This document shows positions 1-8,902 of a stretch of DNA of 49,618 nucleotides, one piece after another (the stretch's first letter is position 1; each line of letters opens with the position of its first letter). The position numbers and the translations under genes are program-made. The stretch is taken from assembly GCF_005796105.1 (NCBI RefSeq), contig NZ_VAUO01000010.1:76340-125957 (forward strand), given 5' to 3'. The notes below the pieces were generated by a model. It ran no database searches. It was not told where the DNA came from and was given only the letters and a program-made list of their open reading frames with translations. This DNA is from Pseudomonas mosselii (lineage in GTDB: Bacteria > Pseudomonadota > Gammaproteobacteria > Pseudomonadales > Pseudomonadaceae).

Positions 1-153
1 CCCTGCTATCAACAAGTTATGTGTAGTTCTATAGGAACGGGCTTGCCCGTGCCAGGCGCCGCGACCCCCGCTAGGCGCGGCATTGCCGGGCCGCTCGCAA
101 AGCGCTGCAACGCCACCTCAAAGGTTCATCTCGATCACACAGGAGTGCCCCGC
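1..153. other. left-edge intergenic region upstream of amtB
   Basis: No gene is supported here. A short GC hairpin (ACGGGC, two-base loop, GCCCGT, near 38-51) is visible and might be the tail of a terminator or repeat from the gene to the left. A clear Shine-Dalgarno AGGAG at 141-145 precedes the amtB ATG at 154. I did not find a convincing sigma-54 -24/-12 promoter, which would be expected if the transporter were under NtrC control. Confidence 0.4.
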
Positions 154-1455
154 ATGAAGCTGTTTCTTGCTGTTGTGTCGTGCTTGCTCGCCACCCAGGT
201 CCACGCCGCCGAGGCCACCCTCGACACCGGCAATACCGCCTGGATGATCTGCGCTGCGATGTTCGTGCTGATGATGTGTATTCCGGGCCTGGCACTGTTT
301 TATGGCGGCATGGTGCGGGTCAAGAACTTCCTCTCGGTGTTCACCCAGCTGTTCGCCGTGGCCGGGGTCATCGGTATCCTCTGGGTGCTGTTCGGCTACA
401 GCCTGGTGGTGAGCACTGCGGGCATGTTCGAGGGGCAATTGACCCTCAACAGTTTCGTCGGTGGGCTGGACAAGGCGCTGATGCTCGACATCGGCCACGA
501 CAGCCTGGTGGGCAGCATTCCCGAAGGGGTGTTCGCGGTGTTCCAGCTGACGTTTGCCATCATCACGCCCGCGCTGATCGCTGGCGGGTTTGCCGAGCGC
601 ATGAAGTTCAGCGCCTCGTTGCTGTTCATGGGCACCTGGTTCGTGCTGGTGTATGCGCCCATCGCGCATATGGTGTGGGGCGGGCCGGGGGCGTTGATGG
701 TCAATTGGGGCGTGCTCGACTTCGCTGGCGGCACCGCCGTGCACATCAACTCAGGTGTCGCGGCCCTGGCGGCGGCGCTGATGCTGGGCAAGCGCAAAGG
801 CTACCCACACGTGGCGATGCCGCCGCATAACCTGGGGTTCACCCTGGTGGGGGCGGGGCTGTTGTGGGTGGGCTGGTTCGGCTTCAACGTCGGCTCGGGC
901 CTTGCCGCCAACCAGGGCGCCGGCGTGGTGATGCTGGCGACCATGATCGCCGCCTGCGCCGGTATCGTCGGCTGGCTGCTCAGCGAAACCGTCATGCTTG
1001 GCCGACCCACCGCGCTGGGCGCGGCATCCGGCGCACTCGCCGGGCTGGTGGGCATCACCCCGGCATGTGCGTTCGTCGGACCTTTGGGGGCGCTGGCGAT
1101 CGGTTTGCTGACTGGGGCCGCGTGCTTTTTCGCTGTGACCCGCCTCAAGCAGGCGCTGGGGTATGACGACAGCCTCGATGTGTTCGGCTTGCACGGGGTT
1201 GGCGGTATCGTCGGCGCCTTGCTCACTGGCGTATTTGCAGCGCCTGCGCTGGGTGGCTATGTGGAGGGCGTGAGGCCGCTGGCTCAGTTGCTGGTTCAGC
1301 TCAAGGGCGTGGCGTCCACCTTCGTGTATTGCTTCGTGGTGAGCTGGGCGATCCTTGGGGCGATCAAGTTGGTCATCGGCCTGCGCGCCTCGCGCGAGGA
1401 TGAAGAGCAGGGGTTGGACCTGGCGGAGCACAACGAACGTGCCTATAACCTGTGA
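154..1455 (+). CDS. amtB: ammonium transporter, Amt/AmtB family
   Basis: This is a 433-residue Amt/Mep/Rh channel of the inner membrane that conducts ammonium/ammonia for nitrogen assimilation. The ATG at 154 has AGGAG 8 bases upstream and gives an N-terminal signal peptide ending near HAA at residue 18; in-frame codons further upstream lack a ribosome site. About eleven hydrophobic helices follow. The twin pore histidines expected of the family fall at about H197 (context AVHIN) and H347 (context GLHGVGG), and the early LFYGGMVR block is typical. No glnK gene lies beside it, so this is not the classical glnK-amtB pair and may be a second Amt copy. Family assignment is secure; the exact substrate range and regulation are not visible. 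Confidence 0.93.
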   Translation: MKLFLAVVSCLLATQVHAAEATLDTGNTAWMICAAMFVLMMCIPGLALFYGGMVRVKNFLSVFTQLFAVAGVIGILWVLFGYSLVVSTAGMFEGQLTLNSFVGGLDKALMLDIGHDSLVGSIPEGVFAVFQLTFAIITPALIAGGFAERMKFSASLLFMGTWFVLVYAPIAHMVWGGPGALMVNWGVLDFAGGTAVHINSGVAALAAALMLGKRKGYPHVAMPPHNLGFTLVGAGLLWVGWFGFNVGSGLAANQGAGVVMLATMIAACAGIVGWLLSETVMLGRPTALGAASGALAGLVGITPACAFVGPLGALAIGLLTGAACFFAVTRLKQALGYDDSLDVFGLHGVGGIVGALLTGVFAAPALGGYVEGVRPLAQLLVQLKGVASTFVYCFVVSWAILGAIKLVIGLRASREDEEQGLDLAEHNERAYNL

Positions 1456-1603
1456 TTCAGCCACCCACTTCTGGCCCGCGCAAGCCAAGGCTTGCCGGCT
1501 TAGTCGATGGCCTGCGAGGCCTGCCGAGCATGCCTGAGGCTTTCTTCTGGGGCCATCAAGGGGTAGCCTCGCCTGATCATTGGCCAAGCGTATTCCCATC
1601 GCC

Positions 1604-2509
1604 ATGCCCGAAGGTTTTTCCTCGCTGCCCTCGCTCAATGCCCTGCGCATGTTCGAGGTAGTGGCACGGCACCTGAATTTTCGCCTCGCGGCCGACGAAC
1701 TGGGCGTTACCCAAGCCGCCGTGGCTCAGCAGATTCGCGGGCTGGAGGCGAGTCTTGAGATCCGTCTGTTCGAGCGCCTGGCCCGTGGTCTGGCGCTGAC
1801 CGATGCGGGGCGTAGCTATAGTACGAGCGTGCGCGGTGCCCTGGCGATCATCGATGATGCCACCCGCCGGTTGCGCCCGATGCCTGGGCACCTTACCGTC
1901 AGCGTCACGCCTACCTTTGCCTCGAAATGGCTGATCCCGCGGCTTGGGGATTTCGCCGACACCAACCCGGACATCGATCTGCGCTTGCTGGCTACCGACC
2001 GCTTGTCCCACTTTCATACCGATGCCGTTGACCTGGCGGTGCGCTACGGCGAGCCACCTTTCGGCGCTGGGCTGAATGCCGAACCGTTGATGCAGCAGCG
2101 CGTGATTGCGGTGGCCAGCCCAACGCTGCTGGCCGACAAGGGACGGCCCACTACCTTCGAAGCACTGCAAGGGTTCGTCGCGTTGCACGATGCCCATGAC
2201 TTCTGGCCGGCGTTTAGCGCGGCCCTGTTTCCGGGACATGCGCAGCCTACTGCCCGCAATCTGCGCTTCAATCAGACTTCGCTGGCCATAGAGGCAGCCG
2301 TGGCCGGGCAGGGCATCACCCTGGCGAGCCTGGCGTTCGTAAAGGCCGATCTTGACGCCGGCCGGCTGGTGCAGGTGTTTCCCCTGCAACTGCAATTGGA
2401 CAAGGCGTTCTACCTGGTGTGGCCACGCAAGGCGCAGCAGACCGCCACGTTGCAGGTGGTCCGGGATTGGCTCAAGCAGCAGGCAGCCGATAGTCAAACT
2501 ACTGGCTGA
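1604..2509 (+). CDS. LysR-family transcriptional regulator, GcvA/DsdC-like
   Basis: A regulator of about 301 residues. Residues 10-70 form the LysR winged helix-turn-helix with the GcvA-subgroup wording (LPSLNALRMFEVVARHLNF, then VTQAAVAQQI), and the rest is the periplasmic-binding-like effector domain with the SKWLIPRL stretch typical of GcvA/AmpR/DsdC relatives. The ATG at 1604 fits the family N-terminus; an in-frame TTG at 1580 would add eight residues. Ninety-one bases downstream, on the same strand, lies a short-chain dehydrogenase-like gene, which may be its target or co-transcribed partner (inference). The effector cannot be read from sequence. Confidence 0.88.
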   Translation: MPEGFSSLPSLNALRMFEVVARHLNFRLAADELGVTQAAVAQQIRGLEASLEIRLFERLARGLALTDAGRSYSTSVRGALAIIDDATRRLRPMPGHLTVSVTPTFASKWLIPRLGDFADTNPDIDLRLLATDRLSHFHTDAVDLAVRYGEPPFGAGLNAEPLMQQRVIAVASPTLLADKGRPTTFEALQGFVALHDAHDFWPAFSAALFPGHAQPTARNLRFNQTSLAIEAAVAGQGITLASLAFVKADLDAGRLVQVFPLQLQLDKAFYLVWPRKAQQTATLQVVRDWLKQQAADSQTTG

Positions 2510-2600
2510 GGAAAGCTCGGCTGGCTCCCTCGCCCTTGCTGCGGCTGCTAGTTTCTTCTCTCGGATGGGTACATTCCTACACGGTTTATCGGGAGGCAGC

Positions 2601-3305
2601 ATGTCAGTACAAAAAGTGGCAATCATCACCGCTGGCGGCAGTGGTATGGGCGCAGCGGCAGCGCGACGTCTGGCAGCGGAGGGTTTCAAGGTCGGTATCC
2701 TGTCATCTTCGGGCAAAGGCGAAGCGCTGGCCGGCGAGCTCGGCGGTATCGGGGTGACCGGCAGCAACCAGGTGGTGGAGGACTTGCAGCGCCTGGTGGA
2801 GGCGGTCATGGCCAGGTGGGGCCGGATCGATGTGCTGGTCAACAGTGCCGGCCACGGGCCGCGTGCGCCGATCCTGGAAATCAGCGACGCAGACTGGCAC
2901 ACGGGCATGGAGGTCTATCTGCTCAACGTGATCCGCCCGGCGCGCCTGGTGACGCCGATCATGCAGCAGCAAAAGGGCGGTGTGATCATCAATATCTCCA
3001 CCGCCTGGGCCTTCGAGCCCAGCGACCTGTTCCCCACTTCGGCGGTGTTTCGCTCGGGCCTGGCGGCGTTCAGCAAGATCTTCGCTGACACGTATGCTGC
3101 CGACAACGTGCGCATCAACAACGTGCTGCCTGGCTGGATCGACAGCCTACCGGCCACCGAGCAACGCCGCGACAGTGTGCCGCTCAAGCGCTACGGCACT
3201 GGCGAGGAGGTCGCCGCGACCATCGCCTTCCTGGCCAGCGAAGGCGCGGCCTACATCACCGGGCAAAACATCAAGGTCGACGGAGGGCTGACCCGCGGTG
3301 TCTGA
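2601..3305 (+). CDS. short-chain dehydrogenase/reductase family protein, atypical active site
   Basis: A Rossmann-fold SDR of 234 residues. The nucleotide-binding glycine motif (GGSGMG, residues 12-17), the NSAG motif (81-84), Asn109/Asn131 region and the catalytic-type Ser133 are present, and the C-terminus ends with the usual VDGG block. At the position where classical SDRs carry Tyr-x-x-x-Lys, this protein reads Ser147-A-V-F-Arg151, so both the catalytic Tyr and Lys appear substituted. It may still bind NAD(P)H but its chemistry is uncertain. GGGAGG lies just upstream of the ATG. It follows the LysR gene in the same direction and converges with nhaB. Substrate unknown. Confidence 0.85.
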   Translation: MSVQKVAIITAGGSGMGAAAARRLAAEGFKVGILSSSGKGEALAGELGGIGVTGSNQVVEDLQRLVEAVMARWGRIDVLVNSAGHGPRAPILEISDADWHTGMEVYLLNVIRPARLVTPIMQQQKGGVIINISTAWAFEPSDLFPTSAVFRSGLAAFSKIFADTYAADNVRINNVLPGWIDSLPATEQRRDSVPLKRYGTGEEVAATIAFLASEGAAYITGQNIKVDGGLTRGV

Positions 3306-3333
3306 CTGCACCGCGAGCGCCGCTGTGGAGGGC

Positions 3334-4836
3334 TTACAGCCAGTGGGTCACTGCCCACCAGCCCAGGCCACCCATCACCACGGTGTACGGTAGTGCCATC
3401 CATACCATGCGCCCGTATGACAAGCGCACCAGCGGGGCAATCGCCGAGGTCAGCAGGAACAGGAACGCTGCCTGCCCATTAGGTGTCGCAACGCTGGGCA
3501 GGTTGGTGCCGGTGTTGATGGCCACCGCCAGGGTCTCGAAGTGCTCGCGGCTCATGGCGCCGTCGAGAAACGCCTGCTTGACCTCGGTGATGTAGATGGT
3601 CGCGACGAACACGTTGTCGCTGATCGCCGACAACAGGCCGTTGGCCAGGTACAGCATGCCCGGTTGCTGATCGCCCGGCAGCGCCAGCACCCAGGCGATC
3701 AGGGGGCTGAACAACTGCTGTTGGTGAATCACCGCGACCACCGCGAAGAACACCACCAACAGCGCGGTGAACGGCATGGCGTCCTGGAAGGCGCGGCCCA
3801 GGCGGTGCTCATCGGTGATGCCGGTGAACGCGGTGATCAGCACGATCACCAGCAGGCCGATCAGCCCCACCTCGGCCAGGTGCAGGCCCAGGCAGACGAT
3901 CAGGATCAGTGCCGCCAGCCCCTGCACCAGCAGGGCCAGGCGCTGCGCGGCGGTACGTGCGGCATCGTCTTCGGCAGCGCACGCGCTCAAGACCTGGCGC
4001 ACGCGTTCAGGCATCAGTGTGCCATAGCCGAACAGGCGCAGCTTTTCCAGCAGCACGCAGGTCACCAGGCCTGCGGCCAGCACTGGCATCGACACGGGCG
4101 CGACCTTCGAGAAAAACTCGGCAAAGTGCCAGCCCATCTCGTGGCCGATCAGCAGGTTCTGTGGCTCGCCCACCAGGGTGCACACCCCGCCCAGGGCGGT
4201 GCCCACTGCGCCGTGCATCAGCAAGCTGCGCAGGAAGGCTCGGAACTGCTCGAGGTCTTCGCGGTGCAGTGCGCCGAGCTGATGGTCGCTGTCGAGCGCC
4301 GAGTCTGCGCGAGGGTCGTTGCCAGAGGCGACCCGGTGGTAGATGGCATAGAAACCCACGGCTGCGCCGATGATCACCGCGGTCACGGTCAGGGCGTCGA
4401 GAAATGCCGACAGAAACGCCGACAGCACGCAGAACAGCAGGGCCAGCAGCGCCTTGCTGCGCACCCCCAGCAGGATGCGGGTGAACAGGAACAGCAGCAG
4501 CTCCTTCATGAAGTGAATGCCCGCGACCATGAACATCAGCAGCAGGATGACCGGAAAATTGTGTTGCAGCTCCTCGTACAGCGTCTCGGGGGTGGTCATG
4601 CGCAGCAGTAGCGCCTCGACCAGCAGCAGCCCGCCGGGCATTAGCGGATAGCACTTGAGTGCCATCCCCAAGGTAAAGATGAACTGCACCACCAGTACCC
4701 AGCCGGTGGCCACCGGTCCGAGGGTCGCCAGCAGTAGCGGGTTGAGCACCAGGAACAGGGCGATGACGGTCTTGTACCAACCCGGGGATTGGCCCAGGAA
4801 ACTGTGGGCGAGGGCGCCGGTCAGGGAGCGGGGCAT
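3334..4836 (-). CDS. nhaB: Na+/H+ antiporter NhaB
   Basis: A 500-residue inner-membrane sodium/proton antiporter that exports Na+ in exchange for protons. The N-terminus (MPRSLTGALAHSFLGQSPGW), the block GVCTLVGEPQNLLIG, the segment SAISDNVFVATIYI and INTGTNLPSVATPNGQAAF are characteristic of NhaB. Hydrophobic helices run the whole length. The ATG at 4836 was chosen because AAAGGA precedes it and the family begins here; the open frame extends upstream to 5031 without family similarity. It converges with the SDR gene (28 bases between stops) and is divergent from the crotonase gene, with which it shares a 151-base promoter region. Confidence 0.95.
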   Translation of the reverse strand: MPRSLTGALAHSFLGQSPGWYKTVIALFLVLNPLLLATLGPVATGWVLVVQFIFTLGMALKCYPLMPGGLLLVEALLLRMTTPETLYEELQHNFPVILLLMFMVAGIHFMKELLLFLFTRILLGVRSKALLALLFCVLSAFLSAFLDALTVTAVIIGAAVGFYAIYHRVASGNDPRADSALDSDHQLGALHREDLEQFRAFLRSLLMHGAVGTALGGVCTLVGEPQNLLIGHEMGWHFAEFFSKVAPVSMPVLAAGLVTCVLLEKLRLFGYGTLMPERVRQVLSACAAEDDAARTAAQRLALLVQGLAALILIVCLGLHLAEVGLIGLLVIVLITAFTGITDEHRLGRAFQDAMPFTALLVVFFAVVAVIHQQQLFSPLIAWVLALPGDQQPGMLYLANGLLSAISDNVFVATIYITEVKQAFLDGAMSREHFETLAVAINTGTNLPSVATPNGQAAFLFLLTSAIAPLVRLSYGRMVWMALPYTVVMGGLGWWAVTHWL

Positions 4837-4987
4837 GAAAATGTATCCTTTTGATTCAGCAGTGCCGCACGGTGCCGCAAGCGGCGTCGCGGTGCAACCG
4901 GTGCAGTCCCGTTTTTGGCAGACGTACGGCCTTGACGGTGCGCTAACATTCAGCCGAAGAACCCTTCTCGCCACAGGAGTGTCGCCC

Positions 4988-5800
4988 GTGACCGAATACA
5001 CCGCATTCAAGGTGGAACTGACCGATAACATTGCTCACGTTCAGATCAACCGCCCGGAAAAGATCAACGCGATGAACGCCGCGTTCTGGAGCGAAATCAT
5101 CGATATCTTCCGTTGGATCGACGACACCGACGCGGTGCGGGCGGTGGTGATCAGCGGCGCTGGCAAACACTTCTCCTCCGGCATCGACCTGATGATGCTG
5201 GCCTCGCTTGCCGGGCAGATGGGCAAGGACGTGGGACGTAACGCTCGCCTGCTGCGCAGCACCATCTTGCGCCTGCAAGGCTCGTTCAATGCCGTGGACA
5301 ACTGCCGCAAGCCGGTACTGGCGGCGATTCAAGGCTATTGCATCGGCGGTGCCATCGACCTGGTCTCAGCCTGCGACATGCGTTACTGCGCGCGCGACGC
5401 GCAGTTCTCGATCAAGGAAATCGACATGGGCATGGCCGCCGATGTCGGCACCCTGCAACGTTTGCCGCGTATCATCGGCGACGGCATTCTGCGCGAGCTG
5501 GCTTACACCGGCCGTACGGTCCAGGCCGAAGAAGCGCTGCGCATCGGCCTGGTCAACCGGGTTTACGATGACTCGGCGGCGCTGCTGGACGGGGTCTTTG
5601 CCATTGCCCGCGAAATTGCCGCAAAATCACCGGTCGCCGTGGCCGGCACCAAGCAGATGCTCAGCTACATGCGCGACCATCGTATCGACGATGGCCTGGA
5701 GTACATCGCCACTTGGAACGCCGCCATGTTGCAGTCCGAAGACTTGCGGGTGGCCGTGGCCGCCCACATGAGCAAACAGCAACCGACGTTCGCCGACTGA
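4988..5800 (+). CDS. crotonase, delta3,5-delta2,4-dienoyl-CoA isomerase-like
   Basis: A 270-residue enoyl-CoA hydratase/isomerase-fold protein. Start is GTG 4988 with AGGAG at 4975-4979; no in-frame ATG is near. The oxyanion-hole segments are HFSSGIDL (61-68) and GYCIGGAID (116-124). Asp124, Glu144 and Asp152 have the spacing (20 and 8) of the three acidic residues in the mammalian dienoyl-CoA isomerase ECH1, and the surrounding wording (KEIDMG, AADVGTLQRLP) matches that family rather than hydratases. It therefore probably moves double bonds during beta-oxidation of odd-position unsaturated fatty acids. It is followed after 33 bases by nudC. Some databases would name it simply enoyl-CoA hydratase. 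Confidence 0.88.
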   Translation: MTEYTAFKVELTDNIAHVQINRPEKINAMNAAFWSEIIDIFRWIDDTDAVRAVVISGAGKHFSSGIDLMMLASLAGQMGKDVGRNARLLRSTILRLQGSFNAVDNCRKPVLAAIQGYCIGGAIDLVSACDMRYCARDAQFSIKEIDMGMAADVGTLQRLPRIIGDGILRELAYTGRTVQAEEALRIGLVNRVYDDSAALLDGVFAIAREIAAKSPVAVAGTKQMLSYMRDHRIDDGLEYIATWNAAMLQSEDLRVAVAAHMSKQQPTFAD

Positions 5801-5833
5801 CCGCTGCGGCGGGCGTCCTTTAGGGGCAGCACC

Positions 5834-6664
5834 ATGTCAGCACGCTGGACAACCGCAGTACTCGACCCGCAGATCGCCGGAGGGCTTGCCGTGGCCCGTA
5901 GCCCGGAGGGGTTTCTGTTCGACGCCAACGGTGCGTTGTTCCCCCGCGATTGGCTCAAGCGCCAGGGCCTGGACGTGCTCTGCGAGCACGGTATCGGCCA
6001 CTTCGAGGGTGAGGCGGTGTTCCTGCTCGAACTGCGCAGCGCCGCTGAGGTGCCGGGCTGTGCCTGGCAAGGGCTGAGGCGTTTCATGCTCGAAGGCGAT
6101 TTCGATACCTACAAAGTGCTCGGCTACGCCGCGCAAATCGGCACCTGGGCCCGCGAGCACCGGTTTTGTGGCAGTTGCGGCCAGCCGATGAGTCAGATTC
6201 AGTGGGAGCGGGCCATGCACTGCCAGCGCTGCGACCTGCGCAGCTACCCGCGCATTTCGCCGAGCATGATCGTGCTGGTCACCCGTGGCGACGAGGTGCT
6301 GCTGGCCCGCTCGCCGCGTTTTGTCACTGGCGTCTACAGCACCCTGGCGGGCTTTGCCGAGCCAGGCGAGTCGGCCGAGGATTGCCTGGTGCGCGAGGTG
6401 CGCGAAGAGGTGGCGGTGCAGGTGAAGAACATCCAGTACGTTGGCAGCCAGTGCTGGCCATTCCCGCACTCGATGATGCTGGGCTTCCATGCCGAATACG
6501 CTGGCGGTGACATCGTGATGCAGCCGGACGAGATCGAGGACGCGCAATGGTTCAACGTGCACGACCTGCCGCCGCTGCCGGCCGGGCGCTCCATCGCCCG
6601 TTACCTGATCGACCTGTATGTGGCGCGGCGCTTAGGCCTGCCCGAACCAGTGCTGCCACGCTAG
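5834..6664 (+). CDS. nudC: NAD(H) pyrophosphatase / RNA deNADding enzyme NudC
   Basis: A 276-residue Nudix hydrolase that cleaves NADH to NMNH and AMP and removes NAD caps from RNA 5' ends. An N-terminal domain is followed by a zinc ribbon (Cys112, Cys115, Cys130, Cys133) and the Nudix box at 173-195 (G-x5-E-x7-RE-V-x-EE). The NudC signature after the box is SQCWPFPHS at 205-213, with Cys where Pro is usual (SQPWPFP). The ATG at 5834 is preceded by AGGGGCAG. The 3' end overlaps the convergent TSUP gene by 33 bases. Confidence 0.94.
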   Translation: MSARWTTAVLDPQIAGGLAVARSPEGFLFDANGALFPRDWLKRQGLDVLCEHGIGHFEGEAVFLLELRSAAEVPGCAWQGLRRFMLEGDFDTYKVLGYAAQIGTWAREHRFCGSCGQPMSQIQWERAMHCQRCDLRSYPRISPSMIVLVTRGDEVLLARSPRFVTGVYSTLAGFAEPGESAEDCLVREVREEVAVQVKNIQYVGSQCWPFPHSMMLGFHAEYAGGDIVMQPDEIEDAQWFNVHDLPPLPAGRSIARYLIDLYVARRLGLPEPVLPR

Positions 6665-7411
6665 GCGTACGGTCAGGGCCAGCACCACGGTGATGAACAC
6701 CGGGCGGATGAACTTGCTGCCGCCGCTGATCGCCGTGCGTGCGCCGAAGAACGCACCGACCATTACCGACAGGCCCATGCACAGGCCAACGATGTAGTCG
6801 ACCTGCCCGGAAATGATGAACACCGTCAGCGCCGCGATGTTGCTGACGAAGTTCATGCTGCGCGCCACGCCGCTGGCGCGTACCAGGTCGATGGGATAGA
6901 GCAGCAGTGTGCTGACGGTCCAGAACGCGCCGGTGCCTGGGCCGGCGACGCCGTCGTAGAAGCCCAGGGTGAAGCCTTGCGGGGCCTGCCATTTCTTCTT
7001 GATCGGAGCATCGGCGTCCAGCGGCGCCTTGGGCGTGCCGCCGAACAGCAAGTAGATGCCACAGGCGAAGACAATGACCGGCAGCATCTTGTTCAGCCAC
7101 TCGGCCGGCATGTAGTGGGCGATCACCGCACCCAGCAGCGCCCCCACCAGTGTGGCGAACAGCGCCGGGCGCCACTGCGCTGGATCGAACAGCTTGCGCC
7201 GGTAGTAGGTGAAGCCAGCGGTGGCTGAGCCGAAGGTGGAACTGAGCTTGTTGGTCCCCAGTACCAGATGCGGCGGCATGCCGGCGGTGAGCAGGGCGGG
7301 GGTGGTCAACAGCCCGCCACCGCCGGCGATGGCATCGATGAAACCGGCGACGAAGGCGACCAAGGCGAGGATCAGCAGGGTGAGAGGTTCTACGGTGAGT
7401 TCGAAAGGCAT
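6632..7411 (-). CDS. TSUP/TauE-SafE family membrane permease (YfcA-like)
   Basis: A 259-residue inner-membrane protein of the TauE/SafE (DUF81) family, thought to move sulfonates, sulfite or other small organosulfur anions; the substrate here is unknown. Family hallmarks are the N-terminal GFIDAIAGGGGLLTTPALL block, the GTNKLSSTFGSATAGFTYYRR block and the mid-protein DGVAGPGTGAFW motif. It overlaps the convergent nudC gene tail-to-tail by 33 bases. The 131 bases between its start and the end of the glutamine synthetase-like gene contain no further ORF that I can support. Confidence 0.9.
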   Translation of the reverse strand: MPFELTVEPLTLLILALVAFVAGFIDAIAGGGGLLTTPALLTAGMPPHLVLGTNKLSSTFGSATAGFTYYRRKLFDPAQWRPALFATLVGALLGAVIAHYMPAEWLNKMLPVIVFACGIYLLFGGTPKAPLDADAPIKKKWQAPQGFTLGFYDGVAGPGTGAFWTVSTLLLYPIDLVRASGVARSMNFVSNIAALTVFIISGQVDYIVGLCMGLSVMVGAFFGARTAISGGSKFIRPVFITVVLALTVRLAWQHWFGQA

Positions 7412-7542
7412 GGGGTTCAGGCAGGCAGGACGGCAGGGGGCGGCAATGGCCGCGCGCGAAGGCAGACATGGTAATCCTGGCGCGTGCGGGTTGCCAGTGC
7501 CGGTGCCTGGCGGGTGGCGCTGCGAAGCGGCCGGCGCTGCGG

Positions 7543-8892
7543 CTAGAGGAACCAGCGATACTCCCGTGCACTGACTTCATGCAGGAACGCCAGGTGGTCC
7601 TGGCGCTTGTTTTCGCAGTACACCATCACGAACTCCTTGCCCAACCCCTGGTTGACTGCCGGATGACCGCACATGGCCGCCACGGCGCCGGGCATGTCCT
7701 TGGGAAAGTCGATGCCGCTGGTGCGGTCCTGGTTGAGCGGCGCGATGGGTTCCTGCGCCGCGTCAAGGCCGTGCTCCATGCCGCACAGAATCGCCGCCAG
7801 CACCAGATAGGGGTTGGCGTCGGCGCCGGCCAGGCGGTGCTCGATGCGCAGGTTGCGTGCATCGGACTCGGGGATGCGGATGCACGCATCGCGGTCCTCG
7901 AAACCCCAGCTGGCGCGGCTGGCGGCGTTGACCATGGCGCCGTAGCGGCGAAATGCGTTGTGGTTGGGCGCGAAGATCGGCATGCAGTGCGGTAGCAGTG
8001 CCAGGCAGCCGGCCACGGCGTGACGCAAGGGGCGCTGTTGGTCGGCGGCCAGCAGGTTGTTGCCGGGCGCATCGAACAGGCTGACGTGCACATGCATGCC
8101 GCTGCCGGGGGCGTCCAGGTAAGGTTTGCTCATGAACGAAGCGCGCAGGCCGTGCTTGAGCGCGACACCACGGGTGCTGCGGCAGAACATCGCCGCCCAG
8201 TCGGCGGCGCGCAGGCCGTCGTCGCAATGGTTGAAGTTGATCTCGAACTGCCCTGGACCCAGCTCGGCGGTGATCACGTTGGCATCCACCCCCTGGGCGT
8301 TGGCGCTGCTGACCATGTCGTGCAGCACGTCCGAGAAGCGCGACAGGCGCTCGATGTGCATGTTCGGCTGATCATCCGGGTCGTGGCTGAACGGATCGCG
8401 GGGGAACTGCGGCAGGCCGTCTTTCAGGGCGCGGTCGAACAGGTAGAACTCCAGTTCGAAGGCTACCACCGGGCGGATGCCGCGTTGTTCCAGGCGTTGC
8501 AGTACCCGGGCCAGGACCTCGCGGGGCTCGAACTCAATGGGGGCGGCAGTGCCGTCGGAGCTGATCAGCATCTGCCCCAGCGGCTCGCGCTCCCAGGTCA
8601 CCGGTTTCAGGGTGCCGGGCACCAGACGCCGTGGGGCGTCCGGGTCGCCGTCGCCGAAGCAGTAGTCGCCAATCGGAAACAACCCGCCCTGGGTGCCCAG
8701 CAGCACGCAGTTCTGCGGCAGTTTCAGGGGGCTGCCAGCGGCGACTTTCTCGAGCATGTCGATGGGGTAGCGCTTACCGTAGAAATGCCCGGGGATATCC
8801 AGGCTGATCAGGTCGACATAGCGCACAGCGGGATGCTGCAAGCGAAAGGCGCGGACTTCGTCGAGCAAGGTGGCGTTCGTTGTCTGTGTCAT
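7543..8892 (-). CDS. glutamine synthetase family protein, gamma-glutamylpolyamine synthetase-like
   Basis: A 449-residue glutamine synthetase-fold ligase. The ATP/glutamate-site motifs are clear: AELGPGQFEINFNH, GSGMHVHVSL and the Arg-rich block around NLRIEHRLAGADANPYL. Length and wording (for example the early DIPGHFYGKRYP) match the PuuA/PauA group, which joins glutamate to putrescine or other polyamines as the first step of catabolism, rather than GlnA. It is ten bases downstream of an Xre-cupin regulator of the PuuR/PauR kind, supporting a polyamine or amine catabolism role. The exact amine cannot be decided from sequence; Pseudomonas carries several paralogues. Confidence 0.88.
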   Translation of the reverse strand: MTQTTNATLLDEVRAFRLQHPAVRYVDLISLDIPGHFYGKRYPIDMLEKVAAGSPLKLPQNCVLLGTQGGLFPIGDYCFGDGDPDAPRRLVPGTLKPVTWEREPLGQMLISSDGTAAPIEFEPREVLARVLQRLEQRGIRPVVAFELEFYLFDRALKDGLPQFPRDPFSHDPDDQPNMHIERLSRFSDVLHDMVSSANAQGVDANVITAELGPGQFEINFNHCDDGLRAADWAAMFCRSTRGVALKHGLRASFMSKPYLDAPGSGMHVHVSLFDAPGNNLLAADQQRPLRHAVAGCLALLPHCMPIFAPNHNAFRRYGAMVNAASRASWGFEDRDACIRIPESDARNLRIEHRLAGADANPYLVLAAILCGMEHGLDAAQEPIAPLNQDRTSGIDFPKDMPGAVAAMCGHPAVNQGLGKEFVMVYCENKRQDHLAFLHEVSAREYRWFL

Positions 8893-8902
8893 TGCAATGC
8901 TC

